A stretch of 64,000 bases of DNA from Hymenobacter siberiensis (GTDB lineage Bacteria > Bacteroidota > Bacteroidia > Cytophagales > Hymenobacteraceae), in NCBI RefSeq assembly GCF_018967865.2, contig NZ_JAHLZY020000001.1, forward strand, positions 2,356,001 through 2,420,000, written 5' to 3'. A program made the translations under genes and the position numbers. Each line of letters starts with the position of its first letter. The stretch's first letter is position 1. A model generated the notes under the pieces. The model was not told where the DNA came from, did no database searches, and saw only the letters and a program-made list of their open reading frames with translations. Positions 51,932 through 58,951 of the stretch are shown one piece after another.

Positions 51932-52465
51932 CTACAGCAGAATATCAAACGTAAGGGCGGGCATCACGAGCAGCTTCCGACGCACGACGCGCATATCATC
52001 GGCTTGATAATCAGCTACGAATCCGTTGGTAAACAACACGTTGATACCTGCCCGAAAGTCATTGCTGAAGCGCAGGTTCAGGCCCATGCCGCCGCCCACG
52101 TTGAAGTCCGTCAGGGTGCCTTTGTTGTAGCCAAGGTCCCAATGGTAGAGCGAATAAGCGCTACCGATTGCGACGACTGGTTCCAGGCGCGGGTTTTTCA
52201 GGGGAATATAATAGGTGAGCAAACCGAGGCCTCCGGCACTAAATTCGTTTTGCCGGTGCGAATCAAACACCTGCGTGGCCACCAGCCGCCCGCCAAAATG
52301 CTACCCAAAACGACCTTCCGCCTGCACGCCCAGCACTTTGGGGTTTCCCAAAATGCCCAGGGTAACGGTGTAGTCTCGATAGATAGCGGGCTGAATGGGG
52401 GCCTGCTACGCCGCCAGTCGTGAGACAGCCAGCGAGAACACAAGGAATGGTAGCAGTTTTTGCAC
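51932..52465 (-). pseudogene. outer-membrane beta-barrel protein with two in-frame TAG codons
   Basis: One frame runs from a GTG at 52465 (VQKLLPFLVFSLAVSRLAA, a signal peptide) to the stop at 51932, with TAG at 52406-52408 just after the signal and at 52301-52303. Between them are AIYRDYTVTLGILGNPKVLG, then HFGGRLVATQVFDSHRQNEF and barrel strands such as LEPVVAIGSAYSLYHWDL. It looks like an OmpA/OmpW-like small porin-type protein of ~177 residues. Two nonsense codons and no other damage. It could only work with readthrough. Confidence 0.75.
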
Positions 52466-52601
52466 AATAGTATTGATTAGCGCTTGCGAAACTACTGATT
52501 CGAATCAAACAAACGGGGTGCGGCAAAAAACTTCCTCCTCCAGGCAACCTTTCCCGCACTTTCCGCATCTGCCGCCCTAACTCACCATCCTTTCTGCTCC
52601 C

Positions 52602-53162
52602 GTGCCCACCCTTACCGTGACGACCGAAGCCGACCTCATCGCTGCTTGTGTGCAGGGCGAGCACCGGGCCCAGCGCCAGCTCTACGACCAGCTGGCCGGG
52701 CTGATGCTCACCGTGTGCCGCCGCTACCTCAAGCGCCGCGAAGATGCCGAAGAAGCCCTGATACTGGGTTTTGCCAAAATGTTCCGGGCCCTGCCCAACT
52801 ACCGCTTCGAAGGCAGCTTCGAGGGCTGGGTGCGCCGCATCATGGTGAACGAGGCCCTGATGCAGCTGCGCCAGCGCGAGTTGATGACGGTGTCGTTTGA
52901 GGACTTTGCCCAGCCTGAAAACCTGGCCACCACCGCCGCCACCGCCGATACTCAGCTCCAGGCCGAAGACCTGATGAACCTGCTGGCCACGTTGCCCACC
53001 GGCTACCGCACCGTCTTCAACCTCTACGCCCTGGAAGGCTACGGCCACCAGGAAATTGCCGAGCTGCTGGGCATCAGCGAAGGCACCAGCAAATCGCAGC
53101 TGAGCAAGGCCCGCGCCATGCTCCAGCGGCGCGTTCAGTTTTCTACTATAACGACCAACTAG
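52602..53162 (+). CDS. ECF-type RNA polymerase sigma factor
   Basis: 186 residues, GTG start. Region 2 is LYDQLAGLMLTVCRRYLKRREDAEEALILGF, with RFEGSFEGWVRRIMVNEAL typical of Bacteroidota ECFs; region 4 is LPTGYRTVFNLYALEGYGHQ and EIAELLGISEGTSKSQLSKA, the DNA-reading helix. It directs transcription of a specific regulon. The next gene starts four bases after its stop and is likely its anti-sigma partner. Confidence 0.93.
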   Translation: MPTLTVTTEADLIAACVQGEHRAQRQLYDQLAGLMLTVCRRYLKRREDAEEALILGFAKMFRALPNYRFEGSFEGWVRRIMVNEALMQLRQRELMTVSFEDFAQPENLATTAATADTQLQAEDLMNLLATLPTGYRTVFNLYALEGYGHQEIAELLGISEGTSKSQLSKARAMLQRRVQFSTITTN

Positions 53163-53166
53163 CCTT

Positions 53167-54279
53167 ATGCTACCCGAAAATATTGACGATTTATTCCGCG
53201 ACAAACTGGACGGCCACGAAACGCCGCCCGGCCACGACCTGTGGACCCGCCTGCAAGCCGGCCCCACCGCGCCCGACGCCCAGCCGGAGCCCGAAGCCAA
53301 CCGCCTCGACCAGCTTTTCCAAAACCGGTTACACGCCCACGCCACCCCGCCCGGCCGCGAGCTCTGGGAACGCCTCGAAGACGAGCACCTGCACCCACAC
53401 AAGCGCCGCGCCGCCGCGTGGTGGCCCATGACGCTGGCCGCGGCCGTAGTGCTATTTCTACTGGTGGGCGGCGCGGGCCTGTGGCTGGGCTTTCCGACTG
53501 GCAATATTCAACAAACCACCGTTGCTTCGAACCCGGCACAGCACCCCAACGCTGACGCCGACCGTAAAGCCCGCAGTGGCTCGCCTCAATCTGCTACGCC
53601 TGACGGTACCACCGGCCCAGATAACAATAGCATAGCCGCCGATAAGCAGCAACCGGCAGTTGCTTCAGCTTCTGATAAAGCGGCTCCCGACGCTGCCGCC
53701 CCGCGCATGCCAGGCACTTCGGCAGCGGTAGCTGAAAAAAAACATTTTTTGCAGGCAACCCGCCCCGATGCCCTGGCATCTACCGCACCAAAGGCCAGGA
53801 TGACCGCCGCCGAGCAGTCGCCGCGCCACCTGCTGGGAAGCCATCGGCAGCCGGACGCTGCTGCCGCCTCGCTCCCGCTCGTGGCCCACGCGCCGGCCCG
53901 GCCCACCGCTGCTGACGAGCAGCATCTCACCCCGGCCCCTACTGCCCCCACGGTGGCCACCGCCACTCCTCAACCGGCACCGGATATCATCCGCGCCATT
54001 CAGAATCCTGCCCTGGCCCACGCCACCGAGCTCATAACGGTGGATGTACGCAATGGCGCAGCCCCCACCAGTCGGCCCGCGCGCTTCGTTTCCTCGGCCC
54101 TGGCGGCAGTGGAGGGCCCCGAAGAACAACGCCGCCTGGGTGGCCGCCTGCTGCAGCAGGCCGGCCGCCTGGTGCGGGGCGAGCGGGTGAGCCTGGCCGA
54201 AGTAACCGGCCTACCCGAAAACGTGACGCTCCGGGCCACCTTTGCCGGCCATAGCGTCAGCAAATCCATTCAATTATAA
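53167..54279 (+). CDS. putative anti-sigma factor, single-pass membrane protein with duplicated N-terminal motif
   Basis: 370 residues. The cytoplasmic part has two tandem copies of one motif: IDDLFRDKLDGHETPPGHDL followed by WTRL (5-28), and LDQLFQNRLHAHATPPGREL followed by WERL (47-70). A transmembrane helix follows at about 87-108 (WWPMTLAAAVVLFLLVGG). The periplasmic ~260 residues are Pro/Ala/Thr-rich and probably unstructured. By position and topology it is the anti-sigma factor for the ECF upstream; no ZAS zinc motif is present. The assignment is an inference. Confidence 0.7.
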   Translation: MLPENIDDLFRDKLDGHETPPGHDLWTRLQAGPTAPDAQPEPEANRLDQLFQNRLHAHATPPGRELWERLEDEHLHPHKRRAAAWWPMTLAAAVVLFLLVGGAGLWLGFPTGNIQQTTVASNPAQHPNADADRKARSGSPQSATPDGTTGPDNNSIAADKQQPAVASASDKAAPDAAAPRMPGTSAAVAEKKHFLQATRPDALASTAPKARMTAAEQSPRHLLGSHRQPDAAAASLPLVAHAPARPTAADEQHLTPAPTAPTVATATPQPAPDIIRAIQNPALAHATELITVDVRNGAAPTSRPARFVSSALAAVEGPEEQRRLGGRLLQQAGRLVRGERVSLAEVTGLPENVTLRATFAGHSVSKSIQL

Positions 54280-54303
54280 TTCACCCTTTTCTGTTTAGAA
54301 ATC

Positions 54304-55458
54304 ATGCAACGCGCTTTTCTCCCCTTTTTTCTGCTGATGCTGATGCTAGTGGGCAGGTTGAACGTGGCCCGCGCCACGGGCCTGCGCATCCCTGCCACGG
54401 TGAAAGACACCATAGTGGTACGGCTGCCCAACCGCGCTACCCTCACCCTGACGGTACGCGACGCAGCCCAGTTGCGCCAACTCAAGAACTACCATCTCGA
54501 CTCCCTTACCTCGCAGCTGGCCACCTACATCACGCGGGCCGAAACGGCGGCCAAAACCGCCTCGACCGACCAGGTGACCATGGAATTTTACCCCGACAAA
54601 GACCAGCCCGGCAAAAATCTCCCCGAGCAGGTACGCATCACCACCCATAAGAAAACAGAGAACTCCAGCAAAGTGGACGTTGTGCTGAACAAGGCCTTCG
54701 GCCTGACCGTCACTACCGACGAAAAGGGCGTAAAGTCCTACAATACGGCCAATACCAAAACCCAGGAGCAGCGGCAGGCCAAGCGCGACTCGACCCGCCT
54801 AAAGGAGCTTGAACGGAAGAGCATCAGCACCAGCTTGGTGTTTGATTTGGGCCTGAATTCCCTTGTCAACCAAAAGCAATATTTCACAGCCGAAGGCAAG
54901 CCTGAAACCGTTGACCTACGCCCCGGGGGCTCGCGCTACGTCAGCATTGGACTCATCACCTATGCCCGTCTTTTTGGCAAGCGTAGCCCGATGCTTTTCT
55001 CTATCGGCCCGGAGTTTTCCTTCAACAACTACATGCTGAATGGCAATGACAAGTGGGTGATTACCAATGGCCGTACCGACGTCGTGCGCGAAATCAGCGG
55101 CCGCCAGTTTGAGAAAACCAAGTTGGCTACATCCAGCATCAATGTACCACTCATGATTAACCTCCAGCTGCGCGACGCGCACTACAAACCGACCTTCACC
55201 CTAGGTGCGGGGGGCTTCGTAGGCTATCGGCTCTCGTCTTGGACCAAACTCAAGTATACCACCGAGGGCACGACTTACAAAGACAAAAACCACGACAACT
55301 ACAACCTGGAAAATTTCCAGTATGGCCTGCAAGGCACCATCGGCTATCGGGGGCTAGAGTTCTTTGGGAAGTATAACATGAATGGCCTGTTTAAGGCGGG
55401 CGCTGGACCCGACACTCAGGTGCTCAGCTTCGGTATACGCATCTTCGGCCTCAACTAA
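54304..55458 (+). CDS. outer-membrane beta-barrel protein, ECF-operon member
   Basis: 384 residues. The signal peptide is at 1-24 (FLLMLMLVGRLNVARA). About 120 residues of an Ala/Thr-rich domain (LTVRDAAQLRQLKNYHLDSL, EFYPDKDQPGKNLPEQV) precede a coiled coil and a C-terminal barrel of about eight strands (FFGKYNMNGLFKAG, QVLSFGIRIFGLN at the end). Bacteroidota genomes often have such proteins behind ECF and anti-sigma genes. It is the third gene of the operon, 24 bases after the second. Confidence 0.75.
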   Translation: MQRAFLPFFLLMLMLVGRLNVARATGLRIPATVKDTIVVRLPNRATLTLTVRDAAQLRQLKNYHLDSLTSQLATYITRAETAAKTASTDQVTMEFYPDKDQPGKNLPEQVRITTHKKTENSSKVDVVLNKAFGLTVTTDEKGVKSYNTANTKTQEQRQAKRDSTRLKELERKSISTSLVFDLGLNSLVNQKQYFTAEGKPETVDLRPGGSRYVSIGLITYARLFGKRSPMLFSIGPEFSFNNYMLNGNDKWVITNGRTDVVREISGRQFEKTKLATSSINVPLMINLQLRDAHYKPTFTLGAGGFVGYRLSSWTKLKYTTEGTTYKDKNHDNYNLENFQYGLQGTIGYRGLEFFGKYNMNGLFKAGAGPDTQVLSFGIRIFGLN

Positions 55459-55480
55459 AGCAACGCGCATCACAGCCATA

Positions 55481-55631
55481 GAAGCTGTTTAGAAAGTCTC
55501 CGAACGGTCATGCTGCGCTGCGCGCTGCATGACCGTTCGCATCGTTGAACGGGCCTGACGATGCGAGCAAGATGCTGCGCTGCGCGCTGCATCACCGTTT
55601 GAGTACCTTTTGTGACTTTCTAAACAGCTTC
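55481..55631. mobile_element. MITE copy 3 (palindromic, IS5-type ends)
   Basis: 151 bp with ends GAAGCTGTTTAGAAAGTC and GACTTTCTAAACAGCTTC, identical to the 18-bp ends of the IS at 14354, and a perfect ATA duplication (55478-55480, 55632-55634). Interior is the GCAGCGCAGCATGACC-type hairpin of the family with one arm partly shortened. It lies 22 bases past the stop of the outer-membrane gene. Confidence 0.85.
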
Positions 55632-56318
55632 ATAAGCTATCAGCTAATCATCCTAATAGACTTGTTGCGAAGTGAGTGAAGTGAGTGAAGTGCGGAATTT
55701 TCGACAAACTGTACTTAAATTTAGAACATGAACTTTTCCGTAAAAAACCTCACTACTTCGCGTAAATGGCGTGCTGCCACGGGACTCACGGCGGAGCGTT
55801 TTGCGCAGCTTTTGGCGCATTTTAAGCAGGCGTATTTTCGGTTGAATGGAACAGATATGATTGAACGTAGGGCTTTTGCGCCGTATGAAGTAGCCCTTAA
55901 AACAGAAGAAGAATTACTGCTTTTCACCCTATTCAGCTTCAAAGCAAACTTGACGTATGATTTGTTGGGATTGGTCAGTGGGATGGACGGTTCCAACGCG
56001 AAACGCAACCAGGAATTAGGCATTACGGTGCTCCAAGAAGCGCTGGAGCAAACCGGGCATGCGCCAAAGCGGGAATTTACGACAGTGGCCGAATTTGAAG
56101 CCTATTTTCAGGAACACGAGACGTTATTGGTCGATGGAACGGAGCAACGCAAGCAACGACCAGGAAATAAAGAGATGCAAAAAGACTACTATAGCGGTAA
56201 AAAAAAATGCACGCCGTAAAAGAGATAGTTATTTCAACGACCATTCGCTGGATTGGTTTTATCAGCCGTTGTTACGGGTGCAACCCAAATTGTCGCTAAA
56301 TTCGGATTAACTTGTGTC

Positions 56319-56525
56319 ATGACAACAGCACCTACCACCGCCATGAGCAAGGCTGAATATCTGGCATTGGCCGAGCAAAAATACGACGATTTGCAGGCGC
56401 TTGCGACCCAGCCAACGTTTTACGGTTACGAGAAATCCTTTGAAGCCATCTGGATGGATTTGGGCCGTCAAGTGTTGGAGCGCAACGTCGGCGTTGTGCC
56501 GGCTGACCGCCGTAAAAAAAGATGA
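56319..56525 (+). CDS. inner IS orfA
   Basis: 68 residues from the ATG at 56319 (MTTAPTTAMSKAEYLALAEQ), helical, with YEKSFEAIWMDLGRQVLE as in the N-terminal region of ISKra4-family transposases. Its end CGT AAA AAA AGA TGA overlaps the ATG of orfB by four bases. An A7 run at 56514-56520 precedes the overlap, so the two could be joined by slippage or coupled by the ATGA. Confidence 0.75.
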   Translation: MTTAPTTAMSKAEYLALAEQKYDDLQALATQPTFYGYEKSFEAIWMDLGRQVLERNVGVVPADRRKKR

Positions 56526-57589
56526 CGACCCGCTTTGGTCAGATTCACATAGCGAACAATCAGGCATTTAGCCATCATCCGAACGGGTTTGGTATCAGCC
56601 CCTACCTACAGGAGAAACTGGTTTTTTTGGGGCAATTCGAGGTCTATCAACAGGCCGCCGCGTTGGTCGAAATGTTGCTGGGCCTATCCGTGGGGGCCAG
56701 CCAAATTGACCGCCTGACGCACTTTTACGGCGGGGCCATCGCCGACGATATAGACCTGGCCGCCGCCGATGCCGCCGCCGATGCCGCCGCCGATGCCGCC
56801 GCCGATGCCGCCGCCGATGCCGCCGCCGATGCCGCCGCCGATGCCGCCGCCGTGGGGGTCGTCTACGCGCAGGCGGACGGGGCCATGCTGCTGACTGACG
56901 AAGGCTACAAAGAAGTGAAACTGGGCCGTATTTTTGCGGCTACAGCCCTGCAAACGAGCGCCGTAGAGGAGCGGGGCGGGCACATTGCCTCATCCGTTTT
57001 TGTGGGCCATCTAGGGAATGCGGCGGCGTTTGGGGTCAAATTAGCGACGCAACTCGCCCCCTACAACGGCCGGGGGCGCGACCTGGTTTTTATCAGCGAC
57101 GGGGCGCTGTGGCTGCGTCAGCTGATGGAAAAAACGTGTCCGCAGGCAACGCTGATTTTGGACCTCTACCACGCCATGGAACACATTGGCCAAGCCGGAA
57201 AGGCGGGTCTTGGGACCGGACAAGCGGCTGCGTACTGGTTTGATATACAACGCAAATTACTATCAGACAGTAAGTTATACGAAGTATTGGCAAACCTCCA
57301 GCAGTTGAAAATAGCCCCTGCCTTGCGCCATTCCGTCGGTGCGTACCTGCAATCAAACCGCGACCGGATGGATTATAAATCGTACCGCGAACGCGGGTTG
57401 TTGATTGGCTCGGGGGCCATCGAATCCGCTCACCGCACGGTGATGCAACGGCGCTTAAAGCGGGCGGGGCAACGCTGGAGCAACAACGGCGCACAGCGGG
57501 TCTTGACCCTGCGCGTTTGCGCGATGAGTAATCGGTGGCACTTGGTACGACAACGCATTGAACCCTGCAACTCACTCAGGCAGGCATAG
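56522..57589 (+). CDS. inner IS orfB, ISKra4-like transposase
   Basis: 355 residues. The transposase core has VVYAQADGAMLLTDEGYKEV, Asp in LVFISDGALWLRQLMEK, ATLILDLYHAMEHIGQA and a C-terminal GSGAIESAHRTVMQRRLKRA with the final Glu. In the loop around residue 80-110 there are seven perfect DAAA units encoded by a 12-bp tandem repeat, which is not normal for the family. DDE residues appear intact. Confidence 0.8.
   Translation: MTTRFGQIHIANNQAFSHHPNGFGISPYLQEKLVFLGQFEVYQQAAALVEMLLGLSVGASQIDRLTHFYGGAIADDIDLAAADAAADAAADAAADAAADAAADAAADAAAVGVVYAQADGAMLLTDEGYKEVKLGRIFAATALQTSAVEERGGHIASSVFVGHLGNAAAFGVKLATQLAPYNGRGRDLVFISDGALWLRQLMEKTCPQATLILDLYHAMEHIGQAGKAGLGTGQAAAYWFDIQRKLLSDSKLYEVLANLQQLKIAPALRHSVGAYLQSNRDRMDYKSYRERGLLIGSGAIESAHRTVMQRRLKRAGQRWSNNGAQRVLTLRVCAMSNRWHLVRQRIEPCNSLRQA
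56768..56851 (+). repeat. 12-bp tandem repeat, seven copies, in the transposase gene
   Basis: GATGCCGCCGCC repeated seven times without a mismatch, giving (Asp-Ala-Ala-Ala)7. Because the unit is a multiple of three, copy-number changes keep the frame. Confidence 0.95.
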
Positions 57590-58031
57590 CGACAATTTGG
57601 GTTGCACCCGTTGTTACGGCGGAAGACACCACGACTATAGTGTACTAAAAAGCATTTTGCCAGTTGATAAAGAGTGGTTTAAAAAGTTCAAGGTGCGGTT
57701 GGACCTGGGGTTTTTGGGCTTCGCGAAAGACTACGTTTGCCGGAAAGTTTTTATTCCTATCAAAAAGCCGAAAGGGAAAGAACTCACCGATGAACAACGA
57801 GAAATAAATACAAAACAAGCAAGTGAACGAATTACCGTAGAGCATAGCATTGGCGGATTGAAACGTTATCGAATTTTGGAAGACCGATTACGTTTGCATA
57901 ATTTGAACCTGTACAATGATGTGCTGGGAGTGTGTGCGGGCTTGTGGAATTTCAGCTTAAATCTTTGATTAATAGCTCGCAACAAGTCTAATATAAATAT
58001 TTTTCCAACGAAGCTCTTTAAGAAATCAATA

Positions 58032-58126
58032 GAACGTCAAGCTGAGCTTGTCGGAGCATCTCTAGCGCTTCATACGAACCGTCAATGAAGCGCTAGAGAT
58101 GCTCCGACAAGCTCAGCTTGACGTTC
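58032..58126. repeat. perfect 42-bp inverted repeat, 11-base loop
   Basis: The arms begin GAACGTCAAGCTGAGCTTGT (58032) and end with the complement at 58126, pairing without mismatch. The sequence GTCAAGCTGAGCTTGTCGGA resembles palindromes often seen between genes in Hymenobacter-type genomes (recollection). It lies between the nested IS and the convergent TrmH gene. Confidence 0.85.
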
Positions 58127-58178
58127 CAGCAGGTTTAACTAACTTCCTAAATATATTCAACCTCGCGCAAGAAGGCTG

Positions 58179-58937
58179 CTACTGATTCCGAAAGAAATTA
58201 TCCAGCAGAATAGCCGCTGAAATGGCCACGTTCAGGCTTTCGGCCTGCCCGCCGGCCCCGCGCGGAATATGCAGCCGGCGCGTGAGGGCCGCCCCAACGC
58301 CCGGCGTAAGGCCGTGCGATTCAGAGCCCATCACGAGCACGCCGGCGGGGCGCAGGGTGAGGCGGTGCACGTTGTCGCCCGCCAAATCGGCTCCGAAGAT
58401 GCCCACGGCGGGGGCCAGCGTGGGCAGCCACTCGGTGAGGTCGCGCTCCCAGACGCGCACCCGGGCGAAGGCGCCCATGCTGGCGGCCACGGTTTTGGGG
58501 GCGTAGGCATCGGCGCAGCCGGGGCTGAGCACCACGCCGGGCAGGCCGTACCAGTCGGCCAGCCGCAGCAGGGTGCCGAGATTGCCGGGGTCGCGCACTT
58601 CGTCGAGGGCAAGCAACAAACCGGTTTCGGGCAGCGTTAGGGGCAGCGGGGTTTGGGCGGGCAGGCGCACCACGGCCAGGGCGGTGGTGTTGGTGGCCAG
58701 CGTGCCAAGCTGGGTGAGCTCGGTTTCGGTGGCGGGGCTGAGCAGCAGCCGGGCGGGCAGGTGGGCACGGTTTTGGTCGATAAATTCGGCCGTGGCCAGT
58801 ACGTGTTCGACTTCCAGGTCGGAACTTAGCAGCTCTAACACACTTTTGCCCCCTTCCACCAGGAACGCCCCGTGGCGGTGCCGGTACTTCTTCTGGTGCA
58901 GCGACTGCACGTATTTGCCAAGTGCTTTTGAAACCAT
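58179..58937 (-). CDS. TrmH/SpoU-family RNA methyltransferase
   Basis: 252 residues. N-terminal substrate-binding domain (RHRHGAFLVEGGKSVLELL), then the SPOUT knot: LLLALDEVRDPGNLGTLLR (motif 1), GVLVMGSESHGLTPGV (motif 2) and IPRGAGGQAESLNVAISAAI (motif 3), with the catalytic Arg/Asn and SAM loop. It 2'-O-methylates a ribose in rRNA or tRNA; the target site is unknown. A minus-strand -7 motif TAGTTTTG lies at 58956-58963, 18 bases before the start. Confidence 0.93.
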   Translation of the reverse strand: MVSKALGKYVQSLHQKKYRHRHGAFLVEGGKSVLELLSSDLEVEHVLATAEFIDQNRAHLPARLLLSPATETELTQLGTLATNTTALAVVRLPAQTPLPLTLPETGLLLALDEVRDPGNLGTLLRLADWYGLPGVVLSPGCADAYAPKTVAASMGAFARVRVWERDLTEWLPTLAPAVGIFGADLAGDNVHRLTLRPAGVLVMGSESHGLTPGVGAALTRRLHIPRGAGGQAESLNVAISAAILLDNFFRNQ

Positions 58938-58951
58938 TACTCGTTACTTGT

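Larger units (their letters stand above)
56276..57609 (+). mobile_element. inner IS, ISKra4-like, 1334 bp
   Basis: Perfect termini GGGTGCAACCCAAATTGTCG (56276-) and its complement ending at 57609, flanked by an 8-bp duplication GTTGTTAC at 56268-56275 and 57610-57617. It holds two overlapping ORFs, orfA 56319-56525 and orfB 56522-57589. The duplication is perfect, so the insertion is recent. Confidence 0.9.
55728..57968 (+). pseudogene. IS5-family transposase of the outer IS, split by insertion and using a -1 frame
   Basis: The first frame (55728-56219) gives 163 residues with LTTSRKWRAATGLTAERFAQ and first catalytic Asp in LLVDGTEQRKQRP. At an A9 run (56199-56207) a -1 shift leads to MHAVKEIVISTTIRWIGFIS (from 56207), which is cut at 56275 by the inner IS and resumes in the same frame at 57618 (GGRHHDYSVLKSILPVDKEW) to the stop at 57968. 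Second Asp is in LDLGFLGF, Glu in ITVEHSIGGLKRYR. Removal of the inner IS and one duplication copy restores the frame exactly. Confidence 0.85.
55658..57989 (+). mobile_element. IS5-family element, interrupted by a second IS
   Basis: Ends AGACTTGTTGCGA (55658-55670) and TCGCAACAAGTCT (57977-57989); flanks AAT (55655-55657) and AAT (57990-57992), a 3-bp duplication. Without the inner IS and one 8-base duplication the element is 990 bp. It is a different IS from that at 14354. Confidence 0.85.
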
